From assembly GCA_021286965.1 (NCBI GenBank), contig JAJTBK010000298.1:1-12652 (forward strand): a stretch of 12,652 nucleotides of DNA, given 5' to 3'. This DNA is from Comamonadaceae bacterium. Its GTDB lineage: Bacteria; Pseudomonadota; Gammaproteobacteria; Burkholderiales; Burkholderiaceae_C. The notes beneath the pieces were generated by a model that saw nothing but the letters and a program-made list of their open reading frames with translations, did no database searches and was not told where the DNA came from. A program made the translations under genes and the position numbers. Every line of letters starts with the position of its first letter. Position 1 is the stretch's first letter. Below, piece by piece: positions 6,603-12,652 of the stretch.

Positions 6603-7787
6603 GTGCAGATGCCACAGCGTGCAGGTATCCAATCGGTAGAAGTGGGCTTAGCGCATAGGCACCTGCTGCGGACGGTGCTGCTGGTGCTGGCGCTGCACCT
6701 GCTGGCCCTGTGGGGCTGGCCGCAGCTGCCCACTACCACGGCCACGCCTGCGCAGGCCGCCATGCAAACCCGCAGCATCGCCGCGCCCGCGCCGCCACCA
6801 CCAGCACCCGCACCCGCACCGCGCGCCCCACCAAAGCCCAAGCCAAAGCCCCAACCCAAGCCGCGCCCCGCACCAGCGCCAGAGCCCATCCCCGAGCCCG
6901 TCCCGGAATCCATCCCTGAGCCTGAGCCCGTGCCCCCCCCTGAGCCCGCCCCAGAACCCGCGCCGGCCCCCGAACCCACAGCGGAATCAGCGCCCGCCAC
7001 CGCCACCGAAACCACAGCCGAGACTGCCACCGCCCCGCCCGCACCCGAATTGCCGCCCGCGCCCCCGGCCGAACCGCAAGACCCCGGCCTGCAAATCACT
7101 GCGGCCGATGGCCAGGCGCGCAGCCTGGGGCGCGACAACGCGCCGGCCGTGCGCGTGCCGCCGCCCACGCGGCTGGCGTTCGAGGTGCACGGCGAGGTCA
7201 AGCGCTTTCGCTACAGCGCCAGCGCCGAGCTGCTGTGGCAGCACGACGGCCAGCAGTACCAGGCCAAGCAGGAGATCCGCGCCTTTTTGATCGGCTCGCG
7301 CGCACAGACCAGCGTCGGCCAGCTCGGCGCCTGGGGCCTGCAGCCGCAGCGCTTTGGCGACCGCGTGCGCAGCGAGCAGGCGGCGCATTTCGACTTTGAC
7401 GCCGGGCGCGTCACCTTCAGCGCCAACACGCCTGCGGCGCCCATCGTGCCGGGGGCGCAGGATCGCCTGAGCGTGTTCATCGAGCTTGCCAGCCTGATCG
7501 CCGCCGCGCCCGAGAACTACCCCAGCGGCACGCAGCTGGCACTGACCACGGCGAGCGCGCGCGCCGTCGATCGCTGGGTGTTTCGCGTCGTCGGCCCCGA
7601 GCTGCTGCAGCTGCCGGCGGGCAGCATCGAGGCGCTCAAGCTCGAACGCGTGCCGCAGGCCGAGTACGACCAGCAGGCCGACCTGTGGCTCGCGCCCAGC
7701 GTGCACTACCTGCCGGTGCGCCTGCGCATCACGCAAAGCAATGGCGATTTTGTCGAGCTGCAGCTCAAGGACAGCAGCCCGCCCTGA
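6603..7787 (+). CDS. Membrane-anchored DUF3108 protein with TonB-like proline-rich spacer
   Basis: A 394-aa protein of unknown function. It starts with a short cytoplasmic N-terminus and one hydrophobic segment (about residues 21-40, LLRTVLLVLALHLLALWGW), then a Pro-rich linker of about 100 residues, then a soluble C-terminal domain (about 185-394) of DUF3108 type, so it should be an inner-membrane-anchored periplasmic protein. The linker has a basic part rich in Lys-Pro (77-88) followed by an acidic part rich in Glu-Pro (93-125), resembling the periplasm-spanning spacer of TonB but in the opposite order, and without a TonB C-terminal domain. The GTG at 6603 is chosen because a GGAAG site lies 12 bases upstream; the in-frame ATG at 6609 is an alternative and removes only two residues. 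It is transcribed divergently from the FAH-family gene. The linker codons are as GC-rich as the rest of the gene. Confidence 0.85.
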   Translation: MQMPQRAGIQSVEVGLAHRHLLRTVLLVLALHLLALWGWPQLPTTTATPAQAAMQTRSIAAPAPPPPAPAPAPRAPPKPKPKPQPKPRPAPAPEPIPEPVPESIPEPEPVPPPEPAPEPAPAPEPTAESAPATATETTAETATAPPAPELPPAPPAEPQDPGLQITAADGQARSLGRDNAPAVRVPPPTRLAFEVHGEVKRFRYSASAELLWQHDGQQYQAKQEIRAFLIGSRAQTSVGQLGAWGLQPQRFGDRVRSEQAAHFDFDAGRVTFSANTPAAPIVPGAQDRLSVFIELASLIAAAPENYPSGTQLALTTASARAVDRWVFRVVGPELLQLPAGSIEALKLERVPQAEYDQQADLWLAPSVHYLPVRLRITQSNGDFVELQLKDSSPP

Positions 7788-7905
7788 CTGCAGGCCCTGG
7801 GTTTTCGTGAAATACTGCAGGCAGCGGCGGCTTGAACTTCACGCCGGCGCCGCCATCTGACGGGAAACGACCGGCAGAGGCCATCCAGCGGAAAGGAGGA
7901 ACGCC

Positions 7906-8202
7906 ATGCAAATGCTTTATGACTCGGATTCTTTTGTGGTGGTGCACATCCTGCCGGACGCTTTCGTGCAGGCCGACGCCCCCGCCGGCAGCAGCCCCGA
8001 CGCCCGGCCGCAGCTGGCGCGCCACGGCTTTGAGATCGTGGACAAGCGCTCGGGCAAAGAGGTCTACCTCGATGGCTCCTGGGCCGAGATGTTCCAGCAG
8101 CAAATCCTGGCCTGGCAGCGCGAGACGCCAACCCAGGAGGAGGTCGAGGACACCCTCGACGGCTACACCGGGCTGGCGCAAAACCCGGTGCTGGTGCACT
8201 AA
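7906..8202 (+). CDS. DUF3567 family small protein
   Basis: A 98-aa soluble protein of unknown function belonging to the DUF3567 family found across Burkholderiales. The family pattern is visible as MQMLYDSDSFVVVH at the start, GFEIVDKRSGKEVYLDGSWAE in the middle (residues 41-61, the most conserved part), a PTQEEVEDTLDGY helix (74-87) and a QNPVLVH terminus. An Ala/Ser/Pro insertion at about residues 24-33 (ADAPAGSSPD) makes it slightly longer than relatives I remember. A very strong AAGGAGG ribosome binding site sits 6 bases before the ATG, suggesting high expression. The gap of 118 bp from the DUF3108 gene upstream holds no clear terminator. The stop codon falls at the outer edge of the palindromic element at 8199-8368. 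Confidence 0.9.
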   Translation: MQMLYDSDSFVVVHILPDAFVQADAPAGSSPDARPQLARHGFEIVDKRSGKEVYLDGSWAEMFQQQILAWQRETPTQEEVEDTLDGYTGLAQNPVLVH

Positions 8203-8368
8203 GGCAACGCTGACAAAGCCCCTCGCGCGCGCCGCATCCCCGGTTTTGGCGATCTGCGGCGTTGCAAATGCTCGCAATAGCTACGGCTATTGCTGCGCTT
8301 TACGCCTTGCATCTCATCCCAAACCAGGGCGCATCGCATCGCGGGGACTTCTTCAGCGTTGCCCTAAG
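8199..8368. repeat. Long palindromic (MITE-like) element of about 170 bp in a convergent gap
   Basis: The whole gap between the DUF3567 gene and the hemerythrin gene is nearly symmetrical about 8283/8284. Its ends are inverted copies: CTAAGGCAACGCTGA at 8199-8213 against the complement of 8354-8368, CTTAGGGCAACGCTGA. The apex is a perfect 8-bp stem GCAATAGC/GCTATTGC (8274-8281 and 8286-8293) closing a TACG tetraloop. Between these, the arms share blocks such as CCCC..CGCG, GGTTT and GGCGT. No open reading frame or transposase remnant is present. It could be a non-autonomous mobile element or a REP-type interspersed repeat, and as RNA it would make a long hairpin able to end transcription from both converging genes. 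The TAA of the DUF3567 gene lies inside its left end. Confidence 0.75.
8274..8293. terminator. Stable apex hairpin, possible bidirectional terminator or processing stop
   Basis: This is a perfect 8-bp stem with a UACG loop closed by C-G, a cUNCGg-type tetraloop known for high stability. It is the tip of the longer palindrome and lies between two converging genes. No long U-run follows on either strand, so Rho-independent termination is not established; 3'-end protection of both mRNAs is an equal possibility. Confidence 0.35.
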
Positions 8369-8380
8369 GCGCCGCTGCCC

Positions 8381-8926
8381 TCAACGCGCGCCGCGCCGGC
8401 GCGCCATCTCCTGGCCCATGCCCTGCTCCGCCGCCTGCCCCAGCAGGGCCTGGGCGGCCGGGTAGACGCGGCCCTCTTCCTGGCGGATATGGCCGGCGTA
8501 GCGGCTGGCAAAGCATTCGAACAGCGCCTCCTGCCCGGGGGTGAAGCCCTGCGCCTGGCCCTCGGCCAGCGCCTGCAGTGCCAGCCGCGCCTGGGCCCAG
8601 TCGGCCTCCATCGCCCGGTGGTCGGCCTGCAGCTGGTGCACCAACTCGGCCAGGGCGGCGCCGCCCTGGGCCAGCAGCAGCGGGAAAACATGCAGCTCCT
8701 CGTCCTGGTGGTGCAGCGGCGCCGCCAGGTCGAAGTAGCGCAGCACGTCGCGCGCCGCCTGGCGCGCCACCTCGTCGCAGGGCTTGGCCTGCAGGTACTG
8801 GCGCAGGCGGGTGAGCAAATCGAGCATCCGCTGCACCCGCTCGTGGCAGGCTTCGAGCATCTCGAACGGCGCCTCGAAGCTGGCGCCGGGGGTGTGCAGG
8901 CCGGGCAGAGAGGCTTTGCCAGTCAT
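8381..8926 (-). CDS. Hemerythrin (HHE) domain protein
   Basis: A 181-aa, cytoplasmic, four-helix-bundle protein expected to bind a non-heme di-iron centre, used in this family for oxygen binding or sensing or for iron/oxidative-stress roles. Candidate iron ligands are H28 (EACHERVQRML), H72/H73 and E77 with H79 (LHHQDEELHVFP), H103 (QADHRAMEADW), and H146 with E150 (GHIRQEEGRVYP), in the spacing of the HHE family. The C-terminus ends in an arginine-rich tail (MARRRGAR). The ATG at 8926 is preceded by an AAGG site at a suitable distance. It is the last gene of the minus-strand set nrdJ, nitroreductase, small unknown protein, hemerythrin, with only 17 bp to the gene before it. A palindromic element follows downstream. 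Confidence 0.9.
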   Translation of the reverse strand: MTGKASLPGLHTPGASFEAPFEMLEACHERVQRMLDLLTRLRQYLQAKPCDEVARQAARDVLRYFDLAAPLHHQDEELHVFPLLLAQGGAALAELVHQLQADHRAMEADWAQARLALQALAEGQAQGFTPGQEALFECFASRYAGHIRQEEGRVYPAAQALLGQAAEQGMGQEMARRRGAR

Positions 8927-8943
8927 GGGTGGAACCTTGGTTT

Positions 8944-9357
8944 TTAGCCGAAATGGACCGGCTGGCCCTGGCGGTCAAAGGGCAGCAGGTTGCCAAACAT
9001 GCCGAGCTTGACCGACTCGACCATGCGTTCGAGCGGCGACTCGGCATCTTCGCTCGTCGGCGCCTGACCGTTGCTGCCCGACAGGGCGGCGGTGAACACC
9101 AGGCGCCAGGGCTGGTAGGGCAGCTCGAACTGCTGCGACTCGGCCAGCAGGGTGGCAAACGAGTCGAGCTCCTCGGGGGTTTTATCGACGCACATCAGCG
9201 GCACCAGCGCCCCGCCCTCACCCTCGGCAAAGCGCGCGCGCTGTTCGGCGCTGGCGTCCTCGGGTAGTTCGGTGGCGACAAACACCATCAACAGGCGCTG
9301 CGGTTGTGCTTGCGCCCGCGCGGCGGCGAGCAGATCGTCAAAGTGCTGAATTTCCAT
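8944..9357 (-). CDS. Small conserved protein of unknown function (sometimes named 'ribonucleotide reductase subunit alpha')
   Basis: A 137-aa acidic soluble protein with no signal peptide or membrane segment. I recall relatives in Comamonadaceae databases under the name ribonucleotide reductase subunit alpha, but no reductase motif (no NPCGE, no redox cysteine pair; a single cysteine in PLMCVDKTPEEL) is present, so that name appears to be transferred from the neighbouring nrdJ. Recognisable blocks are the start MEIQHFDDLLAAAR, LLMVFVATELPED (22-34), GGALVPLMCVDKTPEELDSF, RLVFTAALSG and NLLPFDRQGQPVHFG at the end. The ATG at 9357 is 2 bp after the nitroreductase TGA. An in-frame GTG at 9363 overlaps that stop as GTGA and has a GGTGGG stretch at good distance, so translation could start there, two residues earlier. 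Either way coupling to the nitroreductase is likely. Confidence 0.85.
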   Translation of the reverse strand: MEIQHFDDLLAAARAQAQPQRLLMVFVATELPEDASAEQRARFAEGEGGALVPLMCVDKTPEELDSFATLLAESQQFELPYQPWRLVFTAALSGSNGQAPTSEDAESPLERMVESVKLGMFGNLLPFDRQGQPVHFG

Positions 9358-9359
9358 GG

Positions 9360-9971
9360 TCACGCATTGTCCCACCCGGGCTGCATACCCTTGCCGGGAA
9401 CCAGGGTGGCAACGTAGTGCGGCGCTGCCGGGCGCAGGCGGGCGGCCTTGCGCGACTGCACCGTGCCGATGCTGATGCAGCACAGCGCCTGCTGGCCCGG
9501 CGCCAGGCCCAGCAGCGCACGCACCGGCGCCGACTGCAGCGCCTTGCCACTGGTGAGGGCCGAGCCAAAGCCCTGCGCCGTGGCCGTGAGCAGAATGTTT
9601 TGCACCGCGCAGCCGGCAGAGAGCACGCGTTCGTCCCAGGCGATGGCGGCGTCGCCGCAGGCGCCATCGACCACCAGCAGCAGCAGCAGCGGCGCGCGCT
9701 CGGCCTTCTCGCGCGCCTGCGCCCGCTGCTCCGGCGTGGCCCCTGGATCGCGCTCGGCCAGCGCCTGGGCAAAGGCCGCGCCCAGGGCGGCGCGCGCCGC
9801 AGGCGGCACCAACACCAGGCGCCAGGGCAGCAGGCAGCCGTGGTCGGGCGCGTGCGCGGCAGCGCCCAGCAAGGCGGCGAGCTGCGGCCCATCCGGCCCC
9901 GGCGCCACCAGGCGCTTGGGCAGGACGGTCTGGCGCGCAGCGAGCAGGGTGGCGAGGTTTTTTTGCTCCAT
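9360..9971 (-). CDS. Nitroreductase family protein (YdjA-like, FMN-dependent)
   Basis: A 203-aa flavin oxidoreductase of the nitroreductase superfamily, expected to be a homodimer with FMN and NAD(P)H; the substrate is not known. Features shared with E. coli YdjA are LLAARQTVLPKRLVAPGP at the N-terminus (FMN phosphate contacts), AAAHAPDHGCLLPWRLVLV (residues about 37-55), an EKAERAPLLLLLVVDG segment, WDERVLSAGCAVQNILLTA near 115-133, QGFGSALTSG and a final IGT strand. The ATG at 9971 is chosen because upstream in-frame codons lie inside the 55-bp repeat; it has no proper Shine-Dalgarno, and the only purines upstream come from the repeat itself. It follows nrdJ by 58 bp and precedes the small unknown gene by 2 bp. 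A run of five CAG triplets near 9673-9687 encodes leucines on the coding strand. Confidence 0.88.
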   Translation of the reverse strand: MEQKNLATLLAARQTVLPKRLVAPGPDGPQLAALLGAAAHAPDHGCLLPWRLVLVPPAARAALGAAFAQALAERDPGATPEQRAQAREKAERAPLLLLLVVDGACGDAAIAWDERVLSAGCAVQNILLTATAQGFGSALTSGKALQSAPVRALLGLAPGQQALCCISIGTVQSRKAARLRPAAPHYVATLVPGKGMQPGWDNA

Positions 9972-10026
9972 TTTTGATAGCTGCTCGCGCTTATTCAGCA
10001 AGCGCTAGCAGCATATTTCGTTCAAA
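9972..10026. repeat. 55-bp intergenic hairpin repeat, copy 2
   Basis: This is the second copy of the repeat at 5506-5560 (48 of 55 bases identical, same orientation relative to the flanking minus-strand genes). The arms 9980-9992 and 10000-10012 pair over 13 bases with one mismatch around the loop ATTCAGC, a better stem than in copy 1. It fills almost all of the 58-bp gap between the nrdJ stop (10030-10032) and the nitroreductase ATG (9971), starting at the base next to that ATG. It therefore forms the whole translation initiation region of the nitroreductase and could also reduce read-through from nrdJ. Confidence 0.88.
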
Positions 10027-10029
10027 AAA

Positions 10030-12486
10030 TCAGCCGCACGAACCCATGTGGCCGCACTGCGTGCAGTAGTCGCAGCCGTCCTTGCGGATCATGGCGTGCG
10101 CGCCGCACTCGGGGCACTTCTTGCCGGCCATGGGCGGGGGCGTGTCGCTGGCGCCGTCCTGCCCGGGGTCGTCCAGCGGCAGGCTTTGCTGCCCCGGGTC
10201 TTGCACGCGGCGCGCCAGGATGTTCTGGATGGCGTAGGCCACGGCGGCGACTTCCGAGTCGTGCCACAGCGGCACGCGCGTGCCGTCGGGTTTTTCGTAG
10301 GTGCCCAGGCGCACCGGGCCCCGGTCCCAGGCGACCTTGCGCATGTCCGACAGGGCGCGCTCCAGAAAGCCGCCGCGCGCGGCCAGCGACAAGAGCCGCA
10401 TACTCGACGTGATCCACTGCTGCGATTCGTTGTTCTGGCCCACGGGCATGAAGAACTCGATGGCGCGGTCCACCGTGTGCGCGCCCACGCCGGTGGGCAC
10501 GGGCAGGAAGGAGACGATGAGGTACAGACGCTGCAGGCCGTCCTGCGTCCAGTATTCGATCTTCTCGGCGACGGCGTCCAGGCCGCCCTTGGGGCGGCTT
10601 TCAATCACCACGCGCATGGGGTCCGCCGGTGCCTCGGCCAGCGGCACGGGCGCAGCGGCCGGGGCCTGCGGTGCCGCAGCCGGCGCAGGCGTGGCTTCGA
10701 GCACGGCGCCCAGGATGCTGTTCGGGCGGTAGGTGGCCAGGCCCTTGAGGCGCGCCTGCCAGGCTTGCAGGTAGAGGTTCTTGAAGTCCTCGTAGGGGTA
10801 GTCGGCCGGCACGTTCACGGTCTTGGAGATCGAGGTGTCCACAAAGGGCTGCACCGCTTCCATCATGGCGACGTGGTCGGCGGCCGACATCTGCAGCGCG
10901 CAGACGAAGTAGTCGGGCAGCTGGTTGACGTCGCCGCCGAGCTGGCGGTACAGGCGCCAAGCGTGGTCTTCGACCTGGTACTCGCTCTTGCTGCCGTCGG
11001 CCTCGCGCTTCCTGCGCGTGTAGGTCCAGGAGAACGGCGGCTCGATGCCGTTGGAAGCGTTGTCGGCAAAGGCCAGGCTGACGGTGCCGGTGGGCGCGAC
11101 CGACAGCAGGTGGCTGTTGCGGATGCCGTGCTGGCGGATGGCGGCCTGGATGTCGGCCGGCAGGCGGCTGGCGAAGGTGCCCGGCGCCAGGTAGCCGTCG
11201 GCGTTGAATTGGGGGAACACGCCTTTTTCCTGCGCCAGCGCCACCGAGGCGCGGTAGGCGGCGTTGCGCATCCGCTCGGCGATCTGCGCCGCCATGGCGC
11301 GGCCCTCGGGCGCGTCGTAGCGCAGGCAGAGCATGGCCAGGGCATTGCCCATGCCGGTAAAGCCGACGCCGATGCGGCGCTTGGCGGCCGATTCGTCGCG
11401 CTGCTGCTGCAGCGGCCAGTAGGTGACGTCGAGCACGTTGTCGAGCGCGCGCACCTGCGTCGCCACGACCTGCTCGAAGGTGTCGAAGTCGAACGCCGGC
11501 GCACCCGCCAGGCCAAAGGGCTGGCGCACGAAATTCGTCAGGATGATGGGCCCGAGGTCGCAGCAGCCGTAGGGCGGCAGCGGCTGCTCGCCGCAGGGGT
11601 TGGTGGCGGCGATTTCTTCGCAGTAGTGCAGGTTGTTGTCGGCGTTGATGCGGCCCAGGAACAGGATGCCGGGCTCGGCAAAGTCGTAGGCCGACTGCAT
11701 GATGGTGTCCCAGAGCGTGCGCGCCGGCACGCGCTCGTACACCCACTGGCCATCGGCGCGCTGGCTGGCGCCGGCGGCAATCCGCTCGGCGCCGGGCTCG
11801 GCGCGGTGCACCAGCTCCCAGGTGGCGTCATCGACCACGGCCTGCATGAATTCGTCGCTCACGCCGACCGAGACGTTGAAGTTGTTCCAGCGCCCGGGGG
11901 TGCGCTTGGCGGTGATGAAGTCGAGCACGTCCGGGTGGTCGATGCGCAGCACGCCCATCTGCGCACCCCGGCGCGCGCCGGCGCTCTCGACCGTGGCGCA
12001 GGACTGGTCAAAGACATTGATGTAGCTGCACGGCCCGGAGGCCAGCGAGCCGGTGGCGCGCACGCGCGCGCCGCGCGGGCGAATGCGCGAAAAATCGTAG
12101 CCCACGCCACCGCCCCGGCGCATGGTCTCGGCGGCTTCGCGCAGGGCTTCGTAGATGCCGGGGTAGCCACCATCGTCCAGGCCCTGGATGCAGTCGCCCA
12201 CGGGCTGCACGAAGCAGTTGATGAGCGTGGCCTGGATGTCGGTGCCGGCGGCGCTCATGATGCGGCCCGCGCCAATGGCGCCGGCGCGCAGGTTGGCGAG
12301 GAATTTTTCCTCCCACGCCTGGCGCTGCTCCGCTTTCTCGACCGAGGCCAGGGCGCGCGCGACGCGGGCGTAGAGCTGCTCGGCATCCGTTTCGCCGGCC
12401 TTGAGGTACTTCTCACGCAACACGTCCAGGCTGATGGGTTGTGCGGTGGTGCTGTCCTGCGGTGCGGCCTGGGGTTTGCGTTTCAT
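10030..12486 (-). CDS. nrdJ: Adenosylcobalamin-dependent (class II) ribonucleotide reductase
   Basis: Makes deoxyribonucleotides from ribonucleotides with a 5'-deoxyadenosyl radical from vitamin B12, so it works with or without oxygen and needs no NrdB partner. The 818-aa protein has the first redox cysteine C91 (LINCFVQP), the thiyl-radical motif N296-P-C298-G-E300 and C308/C309 just after it, FTGMGNALAML near 410-420 and the phosphate-binding SVAPTGTVSLAFADNASNGIEPP-type loop. An Ala/Pro-rich linker (about residues 624-655) joins the catalytic barrel to a C-terminal domain. The tail has six cysteines (CPEC, GCDYC, QC, SCG) as a zinc-ribbon or thioredoxin-linked redox arm. The ATG at 12486 follows an AAAGGA site; the longer upstream frame to 12609 has no site or homologous sequence. 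It heads a likely operon with the nitroreductase, the small unknown protein and hemerythrin. Confidence 0.96.
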   Translation of the reverse strand: MKRKPQAAPQDSTTAQPISLDVLREKYLKAGETDAEQLYARVARALASVEKAEQRQAWEEKFLANLRAGAIGAGRIMSAAGTDIQATLINCFVQPVGDCIQGLDDGGYPGIYEALREAAETMRRGGGVGYDFSRIRPRGARVRATGSLASGPCSYINVFDQSCATVESAGARRGAQMGVLRIDHPDVLDFITAKRTPGRWNNFNVSVGVSDEFMQAVVDDATWELVHRAEPGAERIAAGASQRADGQWVYERVPARTLWDTIMQSAYDFAEPGILFLGRINADNNLHYCEEIAATNPCGEQPLPPYGCCDLGPIILTNFVRQPFGLAGAPAFDFDTFEQVVATQVRALDNVLDVTYWPLQQQRDESAAKRRIGVGFTGMGNALAMLCLRYDAPEGRAMAAQIAERMRNAAYRASVALAQEKGVFPQFNADGYLAPGTFASRLPADIQAAIRQHGIRNSHLLSVAPTGTVSLAFADNASNGIEPPFSWTYTRRKREADGSKSEYQVEDHAWRLYRQLGGDVNQLPDYFVCALQMSAADHVAMMEAVQPFVDTSISKTVNVPADYPYEDFKNLYLQAWQARLKGLATYRPNSILGAVLEATPAPAAAPQAPAAAPVPLAEAPADPMRVVIESRPKGGLDAVAEKIEYWTQDGLQRLYLIVSFLPVPTGVGAHTVDRAIEFFMPVGQNNESQQWITSSMRLLSLAARGGFLERALSDMRKVAWDRGPVRLGTYEKPDGTRVPLWHDSEVAAVAYAIQNILARRVQDPGQQSLPLDDPGQDGASDTPPPMAGKKCPECGAHAMIRKDGCDYCTQCGHMGSCG

Positions 12487-12503
12487 GGCGATGAATTCCT
12501 TTG

Positions 12504-12517
12504 CGATAGCGCTATCG
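12504..12517. promoter_or_regulatory. Perfect 14-bp palindrome in the nrdJ leader, candidate operator or leader hairpin
   Basis: CGATAGCGCTATCG is fully self-complementary and lies 18 bases upstream of the nrdJ ATG, touching the spacer before the AAAGGA ribosome binding site. It could be a regulator site or, in RNA, a structure next to the ribosome binding site. It does not match the NrdR box I know (two boxes of acaCwAtATaTwGwgt type). Confidence 0.35.
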
Positions 12518-12523
12518 ACGATG

Positions 12524-12547
12524 GCGCGCACCAACGGCGGTGCGCGC
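12524..12547. promoter_or_regulatory. Perfect 9-bp inverted repeat (hairpin) in the nrdJ leader
   Basis: GCGCGCACC (12524-12532) pairs exactly with GGTGCGCGC (12539-12547) around a 6-base loop. On the nrdJ strand it follows a TTTTTT run, so the T-run is on the wrong side for a terminator of an incoming transcript from the right; on the plus strand the stem is followed by AGAAAAAA. It could be a leader hairpin stabilising the nrdJ mRNA. Confidence 0.35.
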
Positions 12548-12652
12548 AGAAAAAACGGATGGGGAAAAATGTGTCCTGTGGGCCGGCGCGCCCCTGCAAG
12601 GGGCCTCAAAGGCGCGAGGGGGCACGCACGGCGAGGAGAGGGACAAGGGCGC

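Larger units (their letters stand above)
12487..12652 (-). other. nrdJ upstream region (truncated by the window edge)
   Basis: These 166 bases precede nrdJ and hold no gene I can support. Read on the minus strand toward nrdJ, they contain a GC-rich stem GCCCC/GGGGC (12590-12604), an A/T-rich run, a perfect 9-bp hairpin (12524-12547), a 14-bp perfect palindrome (12504-12517) and the ribosome binding site. I looked for a cobalamin riboswitch, which would make sense for a B12-dependent enzyme, and for NrdR boxes and saw neither clearly; the region may continue beyond the edge. Confidence 0.4.

Noticed and set aside
6750..7075. The Pro-rich part of the DUF3108 gene as a tandem DNA repeat or CRISPR-like array
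   Set aside because: The DNA units are irregular and share no fixed period or spacer; the repetition is at the protein level only.
9673..9687. CAG triplet run as a phase-variable repeat
   Set aside because: It has only five triplets inside a leucine-rich strand of the nitroreductase; in-frame changes would not switch the gene off, and Leu CTG codons are common in this genome.
9360..10001. A longer nitroreductase start inside the 55-bp repeat
   Set aside because: The extra ten residues are translated repeat; the same peptide (LNKR.QLSK) appears in front of a shadow frame at copy 1, so it is not a conserved N-terminus.
12487..12609. An N-terminal extension of nrdJ
   Set aside because: The extension covers the palindromes and ribosome binding site of the leader, and the ATG at 12486 has a proper AAAGGA site.
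12487..12652. Cobalamin riboswitch upstream of nrdJ
   Set aside because: I could not find the conserved B12-box in the visible bases; the window edge prevents a firm negative.

Overview
The window is a GC-rich stretch from a betaproteobacterium, most likely a Comamonadaceae member (Acidovorax/Alicycliphilus-like). The grounds are strong GC-type codon use, DUF3567 and DUF3108 proteins of the Burkholderiales type, a cobalamin-dependent ribonucleotide reductase, and two copies of a 55-bp intergenic repeat of a kind I associate with this family. The genus is inferred, not proven. No rRNA, tRNA, CRISPR array, transposase or phage gene is visible. Coding density is very high and no gene-free stretch exceeds about 180 bp.

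Left part (1-4368): on the minus strand a Tat-exported periplasmic substrate-binding protein is followed, 9 bp later, by an M20 amidohydrolase that runs off the left edge. Together they look like the end of a capture-and-hydrolyse module for an amide or acylated amino acid. Divergent from them is a cytoplasmic molybdopterin oxidoreductase with a [4Fe-4S] motif. Its 3' end overlaps the 3' end of the next, oppositely oriented gene by 44 bp.

Middle (4325-6534, minus strand): a fumarylacetoacetate hydrolase family gene, then a YqhD-type NADPH aldehyde reductase/alcohol dehydrogenase. The first copy of the 55-bp hairpin repeat lies between them and supplies the stop codon and last residues of the hydrolase. 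A 28-bp imperfect palindrome sits between the hydrolase and the divergent DUF3108 gene and is a good operator candidate.

Right-middle (6603-8202, plus strand): a membrane-anchored protein with a TonB-like KP/EP-rich spacer and a DUF3108 domain, then a small DUF3567 protein with a strong ribosome binding site. After it comes a long near-symmetrical palindromic element (about 8199-8368) in the convergent gap.

Right (8381-12486, minus strand): a likely transcription unit of four genes: nrdJ (class II, B12-dependent ribonucleotide reductase), a YdjA-like nitroreductase, a 137-aa protein of unknown function, and a hemerythrin-domain protein. The second 55-bp repeat separates nrdJ from the nitroreductase. 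The theme of deoxynucleotide supply plus flavin and di-iron redox proteins is suggestive but unproven. I do not see a clearly new defence or mobile system; the most unusual items are the palindromic elements and this nrdJ-linked gene set.
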